A DNA stretch of 29,565 bases from Shinella sp. (GCA_003248775.1 QFQX01000050.1:1-29565); one strand, 5' to 3'. Counted from the stretch's first letter, positions 16,205 to 23,922 are shown. Numbers and translations are program-made. Notes: a model not told the origin generated them from the sequence alone.

Positions 16205-16909
16205 ATGAAAATCACCTGGCTCGGCCATTCCGCCTTCCGTCTCGATACGGCCAAGGCAAGCATCCTCATCGACCCGTTTCTCACTCATAATCCGGGCTTC
16301 GCTGGTCTCGACCTCAAGGATGCAACGGCCGGCGTCACCCATATTCTTCTGACCCACGGTCATGGGGACCATGTCGGCGATACCGTTCGTCTGGCGAATG
16401 AAACCGGCGCAACCGTGCTCGCCAACGCCGATCTGGCCGCCTGGCTCGGTTCCAAAGGCGTTTCCAGGCTCGAAATGGGCAATACCGGCGGTACCGTCGC
16501 CTTCGACGGCTTTACTGCGACGTTCACCAATGCGCTGCATTCCTCGGCCCAGATCACCGAGGACGGCGTTTCCCACGCGCTCGGCAATGCCAACGGCCTG
16601 ATGCTGCACATCGATGATGAGCCCTCGTTGCTGCACATGGGAGATACCGACATCTTCTCGGACATGAAGCTGATCAATGAACTGCACCAGCCGGATATCG
16701 GCCTCGTGCCGATCGGCGACCGCTTTACGATGGGCGGCGCTGTGGCGGCACTCGCCTGCCAGCGATTCTTCGATTTCCGGACGGCCATCCCCTGCCACTA
16801 CGGTACCTTCCCGATCATCGACCAGACGCCGGAGAAATTCGTGGCCGGCATGGAGGGCACGAAGACGAAGGTTGAGACGCCGAAGCCGGGCCAGAGCCTG
16901 GAAGTCTGA
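16205..16909 (+). CDS. UPF0173 metal-dependent hydrolase (metallo-beta-lactamase fold)
   Basis: A 234-residue protein with the metallo-beta-lactamase fold, UPF0173/YtkL group. WLGHSAFRL (5-13) and IDPFLTHNP (22-30) open the fold. The metal-binding motif HGHGDH sits at 51-56, and MGDTDIF and PCHYGTFP supply later ligands. The substrate is unknown for the family. The ATG follows an AGGAG Shine-Dalgarno (7-base spacing). It diverges from ruvX and is followed by a promoter-like element and gatC, a neighbourhood I recall from other rhizobia. Confidence 0.93.
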   Translation: MKITWLGHSAFRLDTAKASILIDPFLTHNPGFAGLDLKDATAGVTHILLTHGHGDHVGDTVRLANETGATVLANADLAAWLGSKGVSRLEMGNTGGTVAFDGFTATFTNALHSSAQITEDGVSHALGNANGLMLHIDDEPSLLHMGDTDIFSDMKLINELHQPDIGLVPIGDRFTMGGAVAALACQRFFDFRTAIPCHYGTFPIIDQTPEKFVAGMEGTKTKVETPKPGQSLEV

Positions 16910-16919
16910 GAAATCCCCG

Positions 16920-16948
16920 TTGCGCCATGGCCTGACGGCCATTATAGC
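16920..16948 (+). promoter_or_regulatory. Candidate sigma-70 promoter of gatC-gatA
   Basis: TTGCGC (16920-16925) and TATAGC (16943-16948) are separated by exactly 17 bases, placing a transcript start about 20 bases before gatC. The spacer is a palindrome, ATGGCC-TGAC-GGCCAT, which could be an operator or form a hairpin in transcripts reading in from the upstream gene. Confidence 0.55.
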
Positions 16949-16977
16949 GAAGGAAACATAAGACCTGGAGAATACCG

Positions 16978-17265
16978 ATGTCCGTTGATCTCAAGACCGT
17001 CAAGCGTGTGGCACATCTGGCCCGCATCGCCCTCAACGAGGAAGAAGCACAGCGCATGATGGGAGAGCTCAACGGCATCCTCGGCTTCGTCGAGCAGCTT
17101 TCCGAGGTCGACGTGACGGGCGTCGAACCCATGACATCCGTTACGCCCATGGCGATGAAGAAGCGTGTCGACGTGGTTACCGACGGCAACAAGGCCGATG
17201 ATATCGTTGCCAACGCGCCGGAAACGGACCGCAACTTCTTCCTGGTGCCGAAGGTCGTCGAATAA
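16978..17265 (+). CDS. gatC: Asp/Glu-tRNA amidotransferase subunit C
   Basis: A 95-residue GatC, the small subunit that clasps GatA and GatB in the amidotransferase converting Glu-tRNA(Gln) and Asp-tRNA(Asn) to Gln-tRNA and Asn-tRNA. Typical features are VKRVAHLARIALNEEEA near the N-terminus, the amphipathic helix with LNGILGFVEQL, the GVEPMTSV turn and the end ETDRNFFLVPKVVE. The length is standard. A GGAG site lies about seven bases before the ATG. gatA follows after 88 bp, so the two are probably co-transcribed; gatB lies 1.36 kb beyond gatA. Confidence 0.96.
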   Translation: MSVDLKTVKRVAHLARIALNEEEAQRMMGELNGILGFVEQLSEVDVTGVEPMTSVTPMAMKKRVDVVTDGNKADDIVANAPETDRNFFLVPKVVE

Positions 17266-17353
17266 GCCTCTGCGCTTTTCGACAACCGCATCCGCCCTGC
17301 ATTTCCTCTCTGGCTGCCTCCCGGGCGCCGCTATTTTGAAGTGAACAGACATC

Positions 17354-18835
17354 ATGAGCGAACTGACAAGCCTCACCATTGCCGAAGCCCGCACCAAACT
17401 GGTTTCGAAGGAGATCAAGGCCGTCGAACTGACCGACGCCTATATCCAGGCGATCGAGGCAGCCAATGACGCGATCAACGCCTATGTCACCGTCACGCCG
17501 GAAAAGGCCCGCGAGATGGCCAGGGCTTCCGACGAGAGGATCGCTGCCGGCAAGGCTGGCGCGCTGGAAGGCATTCCGCTCGGCATCAAGGACCTTTTCG
17601 CCACCCGCGACGTCCACACCCAGGCCTGCTCGGATATCCTGAACCGCTTCAAGCCGAAGTACGAATCGACCGTGACCCAGAACCTCTGGGATGATGGTGC
17701 GGTCATGCTCGGCAAGCTGAACATGGACGAGTTCGCCATGGGTTCGTCCAATGAGACCTCCCATTACGGCCCCGTGGTCAACCCGTGGAAGGCGAAGGGT
17801 TCGAACGAGAATCTGGTTCCCGGCGGTTCGTCGGGTGGTTCGGCTGCTGCCGTTGCCGCGCATCTGTGCGCTGGCGCCACCGCAACCGATACCGGCGGCT
17901 CGATCCGCCAGCCGGCCGCCTTCACCGGCACCGTCGGAATCAAGCCGACCTATGGCCGCTGCTCGCGCTGGGGCACCATCGCTTTCGCATCCTCGCTCGA
18001 TCAGGCCGGCCCGATTGCCCGCGATGTTCGCGATGCCGCCATCCTCTTGAAGTCCATGGCGTCGGTCGATGCCAAGGATACGACCTCTGTCGATCTGCCG
18101 GTGCCGGATTATGAAGCCGCGCTCGGCCAGTCGCTGAAGGGCATGAAGATCGGTATCCCGAAGGAATACCGCGTAGAGGGCATGCCGGCCGAGATCGAGA
18201 CGCTCTGGCAGCAGGGCATCGCATGGCTGAAGGAAGCCGGTGCCGAGATCGTCGACATTTCCCTGCCGCACACCAAATACGCGCTTCCCGCCTATTACAT
18301 CGTCGCTCCGGCCGAGGCTTCGTCCAACCTTGCCCGTTACGACGGCGTTCGCTACGGCCTGCGCGTCGACGGCAAGGATATTGCCGACATGTACGAGAAG
18401 ACCCGCGCGGAAGGCTTCGGCACCGAGGTCAAGCGCCGCATCATGATCGGCACCTATGTGCTGTCGGCCGGTTACTATGACGCCTACTATCTGCAGGCGC
18501 AGAAGGTCCGCACGCTGATCAAGCGCGATTTTGAAATCGCCTTCCACGCCGGCGTCGATGCCATCCTGACGCCCGCAACGCCTTCTTCCGCCTTCGCCAT
18601 CGGCGACAAGGAACTCGCCGCCGATCCGGTGAAGATGTACCTGAACGACATCTTCACGGTGACGGTCAACATGGCCGGACTGCCGGGGCTCTCCGTCCCG
18701 GCCGGTCTCGACAGCAAGGGCCTCCCGCTCGGCCTCCAGCTCATCGGCAAGCCGTTCGAGGAAGAGACGCTGTTCAAGACCGCTCATGTCATCGAACAGG
18801 CCGCCGGCAAGTTCACCCCCGCCAAGTGGTGGTGA
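17354..18835 (+). CDS. gatA: Asp/Glu-tRNA amidotransferase subunit A
   Basis: A 493-residue amidase-signature enzyme that releases ammonia from glutamine for the GatB active site. The Ser-cisSer-Lys triad is visible as K79 (PLGIKDLF), S159 (PGGSSGGSAAAVA, 156-168) and S183 (DTGGSIRQPAAF). The stretch KPTYGRCSRWGTIAFASSLD also matches GatA. The start at 17354 gives the usual MSELTSLTIAEA beginning. The bases between gatC and gatA show no terminator. A strong hairpin at 18865-18889 follows the stop codon. Confidence 0.97.
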   Translation: MSELTSLTIAEARTKLVSKEIKAVELTDAYIQAIEAANDAINAYVTVTPEKAREMARASDERIAAGKAGALEGIPLGIKDLFATRDVHTQACSDILNRFKPKYESTVTQNLWDDGAVMLGKLNMDEFAMGSSNETSHYGPVVNPWKAKGSNENLVPGGSSGGSAAAVAAHLCAGATATDTGGSIRQPAAFTGTVGIKPTYGRCSRWGTIAFASSLDQAGPIARDVRDAAILLKSMASVDAKDTTSVDLPVPDYEAALGQSLKGMKIGIPKEYRVEGMPAEIETLWQQGIAWLKEAGAEIVDISLPHTKYALPAYYIVAPAEASSNLARYDGVRYGLRVDGKDIADMYEKTRAEGFGTEVKRRIMIGTYVLSAGYYDAYYLQAQKVRTLIKRDFEIAFHAGVDAILTPATPSSAFAIGDKELAADPVKMYLNDIFTVTVNMAGLPGLSVPAGLDSKGLPLGLQLIGKPFEEETLFKTAHVIEQAAGKFTPAKWW

Positions 18836-18864
18836 ACCCGCACTGAAAATTCGGAAAATGATTG

Positions 18865-18889
18865 TCGCCGGTCACATCGTGGCCGGCGA
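18865..18889 (+). terminator. Strong hairpin after gatA, probable terminator
   Basis: TCGCCGGTCAC / GTGGCCGGCGA form an 11-bp stem with one G-U pair and a three-base ATC loop, 29 bases past the gatA stop. The following AGTCGTTTCTG is only moderately T-rich. Confidence 0.6.
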
Positions 18890-19128
18890 AGTCGTTTCTG
18901 CTTGAAATCCGCTCCGCTTCCCAGGCGCGGCGTCCTTCCTGGAAACTCCCGGATGAGCGGTCTTCATCAGCGCTGGTCTCAGGGTTCTCTGCTGCACCCA
19001 GCCGCATATCTCGCTCCGGCTCACATTCAGGCGAGTCGATCATTGAGGCCGTTTTCTGGTTCGATGCGCGAGAATGAGAAGGCCGGTCCTGCTGGACTTA
19101 TCGATTTGAGAATAAAAAGGGAATTTTG

Positions 19129-19158
19129 TTTTCTGCTTTTGATGCAATGCAACCTCTG
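19129..19158 (+). repeat. Short motif shared with the topA upstream region (copy 2)
   Basis: TTTTCTGCT and, a few bases later, GCAATGCAACCT, as at 8001-8034. It lies about 50 bases before the GNAT start. Confidence 0.35.
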
Positions 19159-19206
19159 GCCAAACCTTCGTGCGGGTGTTCTACTCCGCAAAACATGGGA
19201 GAAGGC

Positions 19207-19713
19207 ATGGCAAATATTCGTACCGCACGACAGGATGAGGCCGATCTGCTTGCGGATATCGGTATTCGTTCCTGGGAACAGGCGATGATCCCCGTCGGCG
19301 AGACGAGCCCGATGCTGGAAAATGCCCGCCAGGCATTCCAGAATTTCACCCGCAGCCGCTGGATTACGATTTCTGTCGTTGAAAGCGGCGGCGCCGTGGC
19401 CGGATGGGCGGCCCGCGAACAGCTCGACGAGAATATCACCGATTTCTGGATCGACCCGCAATATCAGGGGCAGGGGCTGGGTTCGGCCCTGTTGGCAGAG
19501 ATAGAGGATGAGATCCGCAAGCAGGGTTTCGAGAAGGCGTCATTGGAAACGCACGCTCTCAATCGGGACGCTGTCGGCTTCTTCGAGAAACATGGCTATT
19601 CGGTCCATTGGCTAACCATTGCCTATAACCCGAAGCTGGATCGCGATGTGCAGACGGTCGGCATGTCCAAGCAGCTCGTAGAGCTGGCCGGCACAGGTTA
19701 TGCGGAATTCTAG
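19207..19713 (+). CDS. GNAT family N-acetyltransferase
   Basis: A 168-residue GNAT-fold acyltransferase. The acetyl-CoA pyrophosphate-binding motif is QYQGQGLGSALL (86-97), preceded by the beta-strand ITDFWIDP. The C-terminal half has LETHALNRDAVGFFEKHGY (114-131), the usual GNAT motif B region. The acceptor substrate cannot be deduced. I chose the ATG at 19207 (MANIRTARQ) because GGGAGAAGG precedes it and because family proteins begin with the I-R-x-A strand; the longer reading from 19126 adds unrelated sequence. Its stop codon shares a CTAG palindrome with the stop of the opposing DUF1294 gene. Confidence 0.9.
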   Translation: MANIRTARQDEADLLADIGIRSWEQAMIPVGETSPMLENARQAFQNFTRSRWITISVVESGGAVAGWAAREQLDENITDFWIDPQYQGQGLGSALLAEIEDEIRKQGFEKASLETHALNRDAVGFFEKHGYSVHWLTIAYNPKLDRDVQTVGMSKQLVELAGTGYAEF

Positions 19714-20043
19714 TTTCCCGCAAAGGAACGGAGCACGGCATCCAATGCGGCTGCTGCGCTTTCGGGAGCGATGAGGACGGCCGACACGGCTGCGATCTGC
19801 ACGACGAAGAATGTCGGCAAGGCGACGGGAAATGGCTGTTTGCGAGTCTTGTGGCGGAGAAGCCTCTGGGCAATCAACGCGCCCGCGCCGCCGCCAAACA
19901 TGGCAAGTGCAAGCAGCGTGGTTTTTTGGTACGCGCCGCTCACCGTTGCGGGCTGCGTGCTTGTCCAGCCAATAGACGCAGAACACCACGACATTGTAGA
20001 GCGCAGCGATGGCGAGAAGCGTAAGAGGCGTTTCGATGGCCAT
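19710..20043 (-). pseudogene. DUF1294 family small membrane protein, frameshifted
   Basis: The first frame encodes MAIETPLTLLAIAALYNVVV, then FCVYWLDKHAARNGERRVP. The second frame encodes TTLLALAMFGGGAGALIAQ, RLLRHKTRKQPF and two hydrophobic helices to the stop at 19710. Joined at a run of six T (19922-19927; AAAAAA on the coding strand), they give a normal DUF1294 protein of about 110 residues with the family's D-K-x-A ... R-V-P ... LL-LA-x-x-GG ... RHKTxKxPF pattern. Five A in place of six would restore one frame (VPKTTLL). This is a 1-base insertion or a sequencing error in a homopolymer. The function of the family is unknown. The start is uncertain (ATG 20043 or 20058). Confidence 0.82.
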
Positions 20044-20106
20044 ACACCTATGCTGCATCAAGCGGATTAACGTTTGATGAGGTCGTGAGGTCCTCCTGTC
20101 TTGCCC

Positions 20107-20129
20107 CGCAAGGCCGGACAAGCCTTGCG
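20107..20129. other. Hairpin in the gatB leader region
   Basis: CGCAAGG / CCTTGCG form a 7-bp stem around a 9-base loop, 62 bases before gatB. It has no T-run on either strand, and its role is unknown. Confidence 0.3.
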
Positions 20130-20190
20130 CCACCGCCACATTTGTTCTACCTCACGGGCTTGAAAATTCCACGCATGACACGAGCATCTG

Positions 20191-21693
20191 ATGACCCTAG
20201 TTGACACGCGCACGCCCGACCCGAAACGCTTCATTCCCGGCGCCACCGGCGATTGGGAAGTGATCATCGGTATGGAGGTTCACGCGCAGGTGACGAGCAA
20301 TTCGAAGCTCTTCTCCGGCGCCTCGACCACCTTCGGTAATGCGCCGAATGCCAACGTATCGCTGGTGGATGCAGCCATGCCGGGCATGCTGCCGGTCATA
20401 AACGAGGAATGCGTCAAGCAGGCGGTCCGTACCGGACTGGGCCTCAAGGCGCAGATCAACAAGCGTTCGATCTTCGACCGCAAGAACTATTTCTATCCAG
20501 ACCTGCCGCAGGGCTACCAGATCTCCCAGTTCAAGGATCCGATCGTCGGCGAGGGCAAGATCATCATCTCGCTCGGCCCCGACCGTCAGGGCCAGTTCGA
20601 GGATATCGAGATCGGCATCGAGCGCCTGCATCTCGAGCAGGACGCTGGCAAGTCGATGCACGACCAGCACCCGACCATGTCCTATGTCGACCTGAACCGT
20701 TCGGGCGTGGCGCTGATGGAAATCGTTTCAAAGCCGGACATGCGCTCGTCTGACGAGGCCAAGGCCTACATGACCAAGCTGCGCTCCATCGTGCGCTATC
20801 TCGGCACCTGCGACGGCAACATGGACGAAGGCTCCATGCGCGCCGACGTCAACGTTTCCGTGCGCAAGCCGGGCGGCGAGTTCGGAACGCGTTGCGAGAT
20901 CAAGAACGTCAACTCCATCCGCTTCATCGGCCAGGCGATCGAATACGAAGCTCGCCGCCAGATCGGTATTATCGAAGATGGTGGCGTGATCGATCAAGAA
21001 ACGCGCCTTTTCGACCCGAACAAGGGCGAGACCCGCTCCATGCGCTCCAAGGAAGACGCGCATGACTATCGCTACTTCCCCGATCCGGACCTGCTGCCGC
21101 TCGAGTTCGACGATGCCTTCATCGAGGAACTGAAGAAGGACCTGCCGGAACTGCCGGATGACAAGAAGGCGCGTTTCGTCCGTGATCTCGGCCTGTCGAT
21201 CTACGACGCCTCCGTTCTGGTGTCGGAGAAGGCAATTGCCGACTACTTCGAGGAAGTCGCTGCCGGCCGCGATGGCAAGACGGCTGCGAACTGGGTCATC
21301 AACGATCTGCTTGGCGCGCTCAACCGCACCGGCAAGGGCATCGAGGAAACGCCGGTTTCTCCGGCCCAGCTCGGCGCGATCATCGACCTCATCAAGGCCG
21401 AAACCATTTCGGGCAAGATCGCCAAGGATCTGTTCGAGATCGTTCTGGCGGAAGGCGGCGATCCGGCCGAGATCGTCGAAGCTCGCGGCATGAAGCAGGT
21501 GACCGATACCGGCGCCATCGAAAAGGCTGTCGACGAGATCATTGCCGCCAACCCGGATCAGGTCGAGAAGGTTAAGGCCAAGCCCACGCTTGCCGGCTGG
21601 TTCGTCGGTCAGGTGATGAAGGCGACGGGCGGAAAGGCCAACCCGCAGGCCGTGCAGGCGTTGGTCAAGGCCAAGCTCGGCATCGAGGAATAA
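20191..21693 (+). CDS. gatB: Asp/Glu-tRNA amidotransferase subunit B
   Basis: A 500-residue GatB, the subunit that binds the mischarged tRNA and phosphorylates and amidates its aminoacyl group. The N-terminal domain begins WEVIIGMEVHAQVTSNSKLF (28-47). NYFYPDLPQGYQISQF, the LEQDAGKS segment and DLNRSGVALMEIVS are all family hallmarks. The C-terminal tail domain (YqeY-like, about 350-500) ends in QAVQALVKAKLGIEE. Length and motifs are complete. It is separated from gatCA by a GNAT gene and the broken DUF1294 gene, so it probably has its own promoter. It ends 4 bp before a GNAT gene that appears translationally coupled. Confidence 0.97.
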   Translation: MTLVDTRTPDPKRFIPGATGDWEVIIGMEVHAQVTSNSKLFSGASTTFGNAPNANVSLVDAAMPGMLPVINEECVKQAVRTGLGLKAQINKRSIFDRKNYFYPDLPQGYQISQFKDPIVGEGKIIISLGPDRQGQFEDIEIGIERLHLEQDAGKSMHDQHPTMSYVDLNRSGVALMEIVSKPDMRSSDEAKAYMTKLRSIVRYLGTCDGNMDEGSMRADVNVSVRKPGGEFGTRCEIKNVNSIRFIGQAIEYEARRQIGIIEDGGVIDQETRLFDPNKGETRSMRSKEDAHDYRYFPDPDLLPLEFDDAFIEELKKDLPELPDDKKARFVRDLGLSIYDASVLVSEKAIADYFEEVAAGRDGKTAANWVINDLLGALNRTGKGIEETPVSPAQLGAIIDLIKAETISGKIAKDLFEIVLAEGGDPAEIVEARGMKQVTDTGAIEKAVDEIIAANPDQVEKVKAKPTLAGWFVGQVMKATGGKANPQAVQALVKAKLGIEE

Positions 21694-21697
21694 TCCC

Positions 21698-22198
21698 TTG
21701 TATTTCGTTCGCACCGCGAGCGAGCGTGACGTCGAGCAGGTGAGGACCCTGCTCGACGAAACCTTCCACGCGACCTACGATCCGTTTTACGGCGCAGACA
21801 AGGTGCGCCAGATGGTCGATGGATGGCATTCGGCGAACGCCATCAAGGCCCGCATCGGAAAGCGCGGCGCTGAGTTTCTCGTCGCCGACAGCGGGCGGGA
21901 TATCGGCGGTCTCGGTTATGCCGCCATGTATCCCAAGATGGCGAAGACGGTGATGCTGCATCAGCTCTATGTCCGGCCGTCCTGCCAGAACGAGGGGATC
22001 GGCCGCGACATCTTCGCGGAGCTGGAGACCTGTTTTCCGGATGCCGAGATCATGCGGGTCGAGGTGGCGCTGCCGAACGTCCGCGCCATGTCCTTCTATG
22101 AACGTCTCGGCTTCACCGAGGTCGATCGCATGGAGGAATGGGGTGCGCCGAATTTCGGCCTGCCGGCGATCATCATGGAAAAGCGGCTGGAATTCTAA
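21698..22198 (+). CDS. GNAT family N-acetyltransferase coupled to gatB
   Basis: A 166-residue GNAT protein. MLHQLYVRPSCQNEGIGRDI (86-105) covers the beta-4 strand and acetyl-CoA loop, and LPNVRAMSFYERLGF (125-139) is motif B. The start is TTG at 21698, four bases after the gatB stop; the GAGG of its ribosome-binding site lies inside the last gatB codons. No ATG or GTG in frame would keep the conserved MYFVRTAS strand. Expression is therefore likely tied to gatB translation. The substrate is unknown, and the link to tRNA amidation is positional only. Confidence 0.88.
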   Translation: MYFVRTASERDVEQVRTLLDETFHATYDPFYGADKVRQMVDGWHSANAIKARIGKRGAEFLVADSGRDIGGLGYAAMYPKMAKTVMLHQLYVRPSCQNEGIGRDIFAELETCFPDAEIMRVEVALPNVRAMSFYERLGFTEVDRMEEWGAPNFGLPAIIMEKRLEF

Positions 22199-22327
22199 GC
22201 CGCACTCGCCTCGCTATCCGCGCCGTTTGGCATGTAAGAAAATTCCCGTGCAAAATCTCCCGCCGTCACACAACCGTCCTGCAGTACTCTGTAGCTTCCG
22301 CTGAAAACGGACGGGAAGGGATAAGGC

Positions 22328-22795
22328 ATGCTGGGATCTGATATCGTCATCAGGGAAGCACTGAGAGAGGATGTGGTGGCCATCGCAGCCATTCTGGCGG
22401 GTGACACCGTCGGTGGCCATGGGGATACCACGGAGCCGGCAGCTCTTCCCGGCTATCTTGCCGCTTTCGATCGCATCTCCTCATCTCCCAATGAAACGCT
22501 CTATGTCGCCGAGCGGGGTGGCGAGGTCGTCGCCACCTGCCAGACCCTTGTGACAACCACGCTTTCCGGTCGGGGCGGCTCCTCGATGATCGTTGAAACC
22601 GTCTTCACGCACCCGGATTGCCGAGGGCAGGGCATTGGCGCGACAATGATCCGTCATTGCATTGAAGAGGCCAAAACAAAGGGCATGCGGGCCGTGCAAC
22701 TGACCTCCAATGCCGCGCGCAAGGATGCTCATCGCTTCTATGAGAGGCTCGGTTTTGCCCAGAGTCACCTTGGCTTCAAGTTGAAGCTGAAATGA
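22328..22795 (+). CDS. GNAT family N-acetyltransferase
   Basis: A 155-residue GNAT protein. The acetyl-CoA loop is CRGQGIGATMI (98-108), with the preceding strand SSMIVETVFTHPD. The region AVQLTSNAARKDAHRFYERL (122-141) is typical of the single-domain GNATs that acetylate small molecules, though the substrate is not identifiable. An AAGGGATAAGG stretch before the ATG at 22328 is a good ribosome-binding site. A 129-bp gap separates it from the previous GNAT gene, so it may have its own promoter. It is not a close duplicate of the other two GNATs in the window. Confidence 0.9.
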   Translation: MLGSDIVIREALREDVVAIAAILAGDTVGGHGDTTEPAALPGYLAAFDRISSSPNETLYVAERGGEVVATCQTLVTTTLSGRGGSSMIVETVFTHPDCRGQGIGATMIRHCIEEAKTKGMRAVQLTSNAARKDAHRFYERLGFAQSHLGFKLKLK

Positions 22796-22902
22796 CCTCC
22801 GGCGCGGCGCGAATCACTAGACAATGGCGCTGCAAGGCTGCATAAGCGGAAGACGTTTTTAGCAAGTGCCTTGCCTCGTCGGCAAAGCCCAAGGACAAAG
22901 AC

Positions 22903-23301
22903 ATGAAGCAGCTTCTTTTGCAGGTTTTCACCTGGTGGAACGGTCAGACCATGGGAACGCGGTTCTTCACCTGGCGCAATGGTAAGCGCGTCGGCGAAGA
23001 CGAAATGGGCAATGTCTATTATGAGGGCGGCACCACCTCTTTCGGCCTTCCGCGCCGCTGGGTAATCTACAAGGGCTACGCCGACGCCTCCAAGATCCCG
23101 ACCGGCTGGCACGGCTGGATGCATTACCGCACCGACGTTCCGCCGAGCAAGGAAGACTACAAGGCGCGTGAATGGCAGAAGCCGCACCGTGAAAACCAGA
23201 CCGGTACCGCGCTTGCCTACCGTCCCCCGGGTTCTCTCGCCGTTCCTGGCGAACGTCCGCGTGTCACGGGCGACTACGACGCCTGGACGCCCGGCAACTG
23301 A
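22903..23301 (+). CDS. NADH:ubiquinone oxidoreductase subunit NDUFA12 (B17.2-like)
   Basis: A 132-residue member of the NDUFA12 family, an accessory subunit of respiratory complex I shared by alphaproteobacteria and mitochondria. The hallmark stretches are FTWWNGQTMGTRFFTWRNG, VGEDEMGNVYYE, the Arg-Arg-Trp-Val-Ile-Tyr block (PRRWVIYKGYADASKIP) and GWHGWMHYRTDVPPS. The C-terminal YRPPGSL and TGDYDAWTPGN are also typical. The protein is soluble and predicted to sit on the matrix/cytoplasmic arm. An AAGGAC site lies before the ATG. A terminator at 23329-23354 follows. The core nuo genes are not in this window, as is usual for this gene. Confidence 0.95.
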   Translation: MKQLLLQVFTWWNGQTMGTRFFTWRNGKRVGEDEMGNVYYEGGTTSFGLPRRWVIYKGYADASKIPTGWHGWMHYRTDVPPSKEDYKAREWQKPHRENQTGTALAYRPPGSLAVPGERPRVTGDYDAWTPGN

Positions 23302-23309
23302 CACCCGAT

Positions 23310-23354
23310 TTGGCCACAATTGGACTATAGGGCCAAGGTTACGCGGCCCTTTTT
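23310..23354 (+). terminator. Terminator of NDUFA12 with a competing upstream hairpin
   Basis: AGGGCC (23329-23334) pairs with GGCCCT (23345-23350), followed by TTTTCTTT, an intrinsic terminator. The left arm shares bases with GGCCAA (23331-23336), which can instead pair with TTGGCC (23310-23315). The two structures exclude each other, an attenuator-like topology, possibly by chance. Confidence 0.65.
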
Positions 23355-23396
23355 CTTTATGGGTCGTCGGAAAACACAAGCGGGAGAATGGCGGAT

Positions 23397-23834
23397 ATGA
23401 AGCGTTCCGGGTTGGGCTCGGCCACTGGTATCGTATGCGCAGCACTGATGGCCGTCGGTGTCGTTGCTGTGGTCGGAAACGAGCCTGCAAAGGCGGCCCG
23501 CGTCTCCAATCCCGTTGCTGAATTCGCCGGTATCGATAAGATCACCGGTCGTATCACATCATTCGACGTCTATATCGATGAGACCGTCCAGTTCGGCGCT
23601 CTGCAGGTGACGCCGAAGGTCTGCTACTCGCGCGACGAGACTGAAACGCAGAAGGTGGATGGTTTCGTCGAGGTCGACGAAATCACGCTCGATCGCAAGA
23701 TTCGCCGCATCTTTTCCGGCTGGATGTTTGCAGACAGCCCGGCGTTGAACGCCGTCGAACACGCGATCTATGACGTCTGGCTGACAGGCTGCAAGCAGGC
23801 CTCCGACGTTCCCGCGCCGGCAAAGACCAACTAA
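23397..23834 (+). CDS. DUF2155 domain-containing exported protein
   Basis: A 145-residue protein. It has a signal peptide (basic MKRSG, hydrophobic core ATGIVCAALMAVGVVAVVG, probable cleavage after AKA near residue 34), so it is predicted to be periplasmic. The mature part carries the DUF2155 pattern: AGIDKITGRITSFDVYIDET, then FGALQVTPKVCYSR and FSGWMFADSPALNAVEHAIY DVWL. Two cysteines (in KVCYS and TGCKQ) may form a disulfide. DUF2155 proteins often sit near complex I or lipid genes, with function unknown. Two ATGs are possible: 23388 is too close to the GGGAG site, so I prefer 23397. Confidence 0.88.
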   Translation: MKRSGLGSATGIVCAALMAVGVVAVVGNEPAKAARVSNPVAEFAGIDKITGRITSFDVYIDETVQFGALQVTPKVCYSRDETETQKVDGFVEVDEITLDRKIRRIFSGWMFADSPALNAVEHAIYDVWLTGCKQASDVPAPAKTN

Positions 23835-23887
23835 TTCAGATAGTTTGCCAAAACATGCCGGCTTGATCGCAGCAGGTCTCGGCTCTG

Positions 23888-23917
23888 TTGACATTTGCTT
23901 CGGGTTTGAACAAATAG
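23888..23917 (+). promoter_or_regulatory. Candidate sigma-70 promoter of the 79-aa orphan gene
   Basis: A perfect TTGACA -35 (23888-23893) lies 17-18 bases before CAAATA/AAATAG (23911-23917). The -10 half overlaps a GAAC-N7-GAAC site. Confidence 0.55.
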
Positions 23918-23922
23918 AGAAC
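23908..23922 (+). promoter_or_regulatory. Candidate LexA (SOS) box, GAAC-N7-GAAC
   Basis: GAAC (23908-23911), seven bases, GAAC (23919-23922). The direct repeat GTTC-N7-GTTC, or its complement as here, is the LexA operator of many alphaproteobacteria. It overlaps the -10 region of the promoter of the 79-aa gene, where a repressor would block transcription. Regulation is inferred; the site alone would occur about once per window by chance. Confidence 0.5.

Larger units (their letters stand above)
18836..19206 (+). other. Non-coding spacer between gatA and the GNAT gene
   Basis: A 371-bp stretch without a convincing gene. Frames that stay open here (for example 18902-19288 plus, and 18813-19043 minus) have shadow-like composition and no ribosome-binding site. 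It holds the gatA hairpin at 18865-18889 and, near its right end, the short motif shared with the topA upstream region. An AT-rich patch (GAGAATAAAAAGGGAATTTTG) around 19108-19130 may hold the promoter of the following gene. Confidence 0.5.

Noticed and set aside
17177..18787. 536-aa minus-strand open frame opposite gatA
   Set aside because: Antisense to an unmistakable gatA; long antisense frames are expected at this GC content.
18902..19288. 128-aa plus-strand open frame after gatA
   Set aside because: No ribosome-binding site, no protein-like composition, and it overlaps the start of the GNAT gene in another frame.
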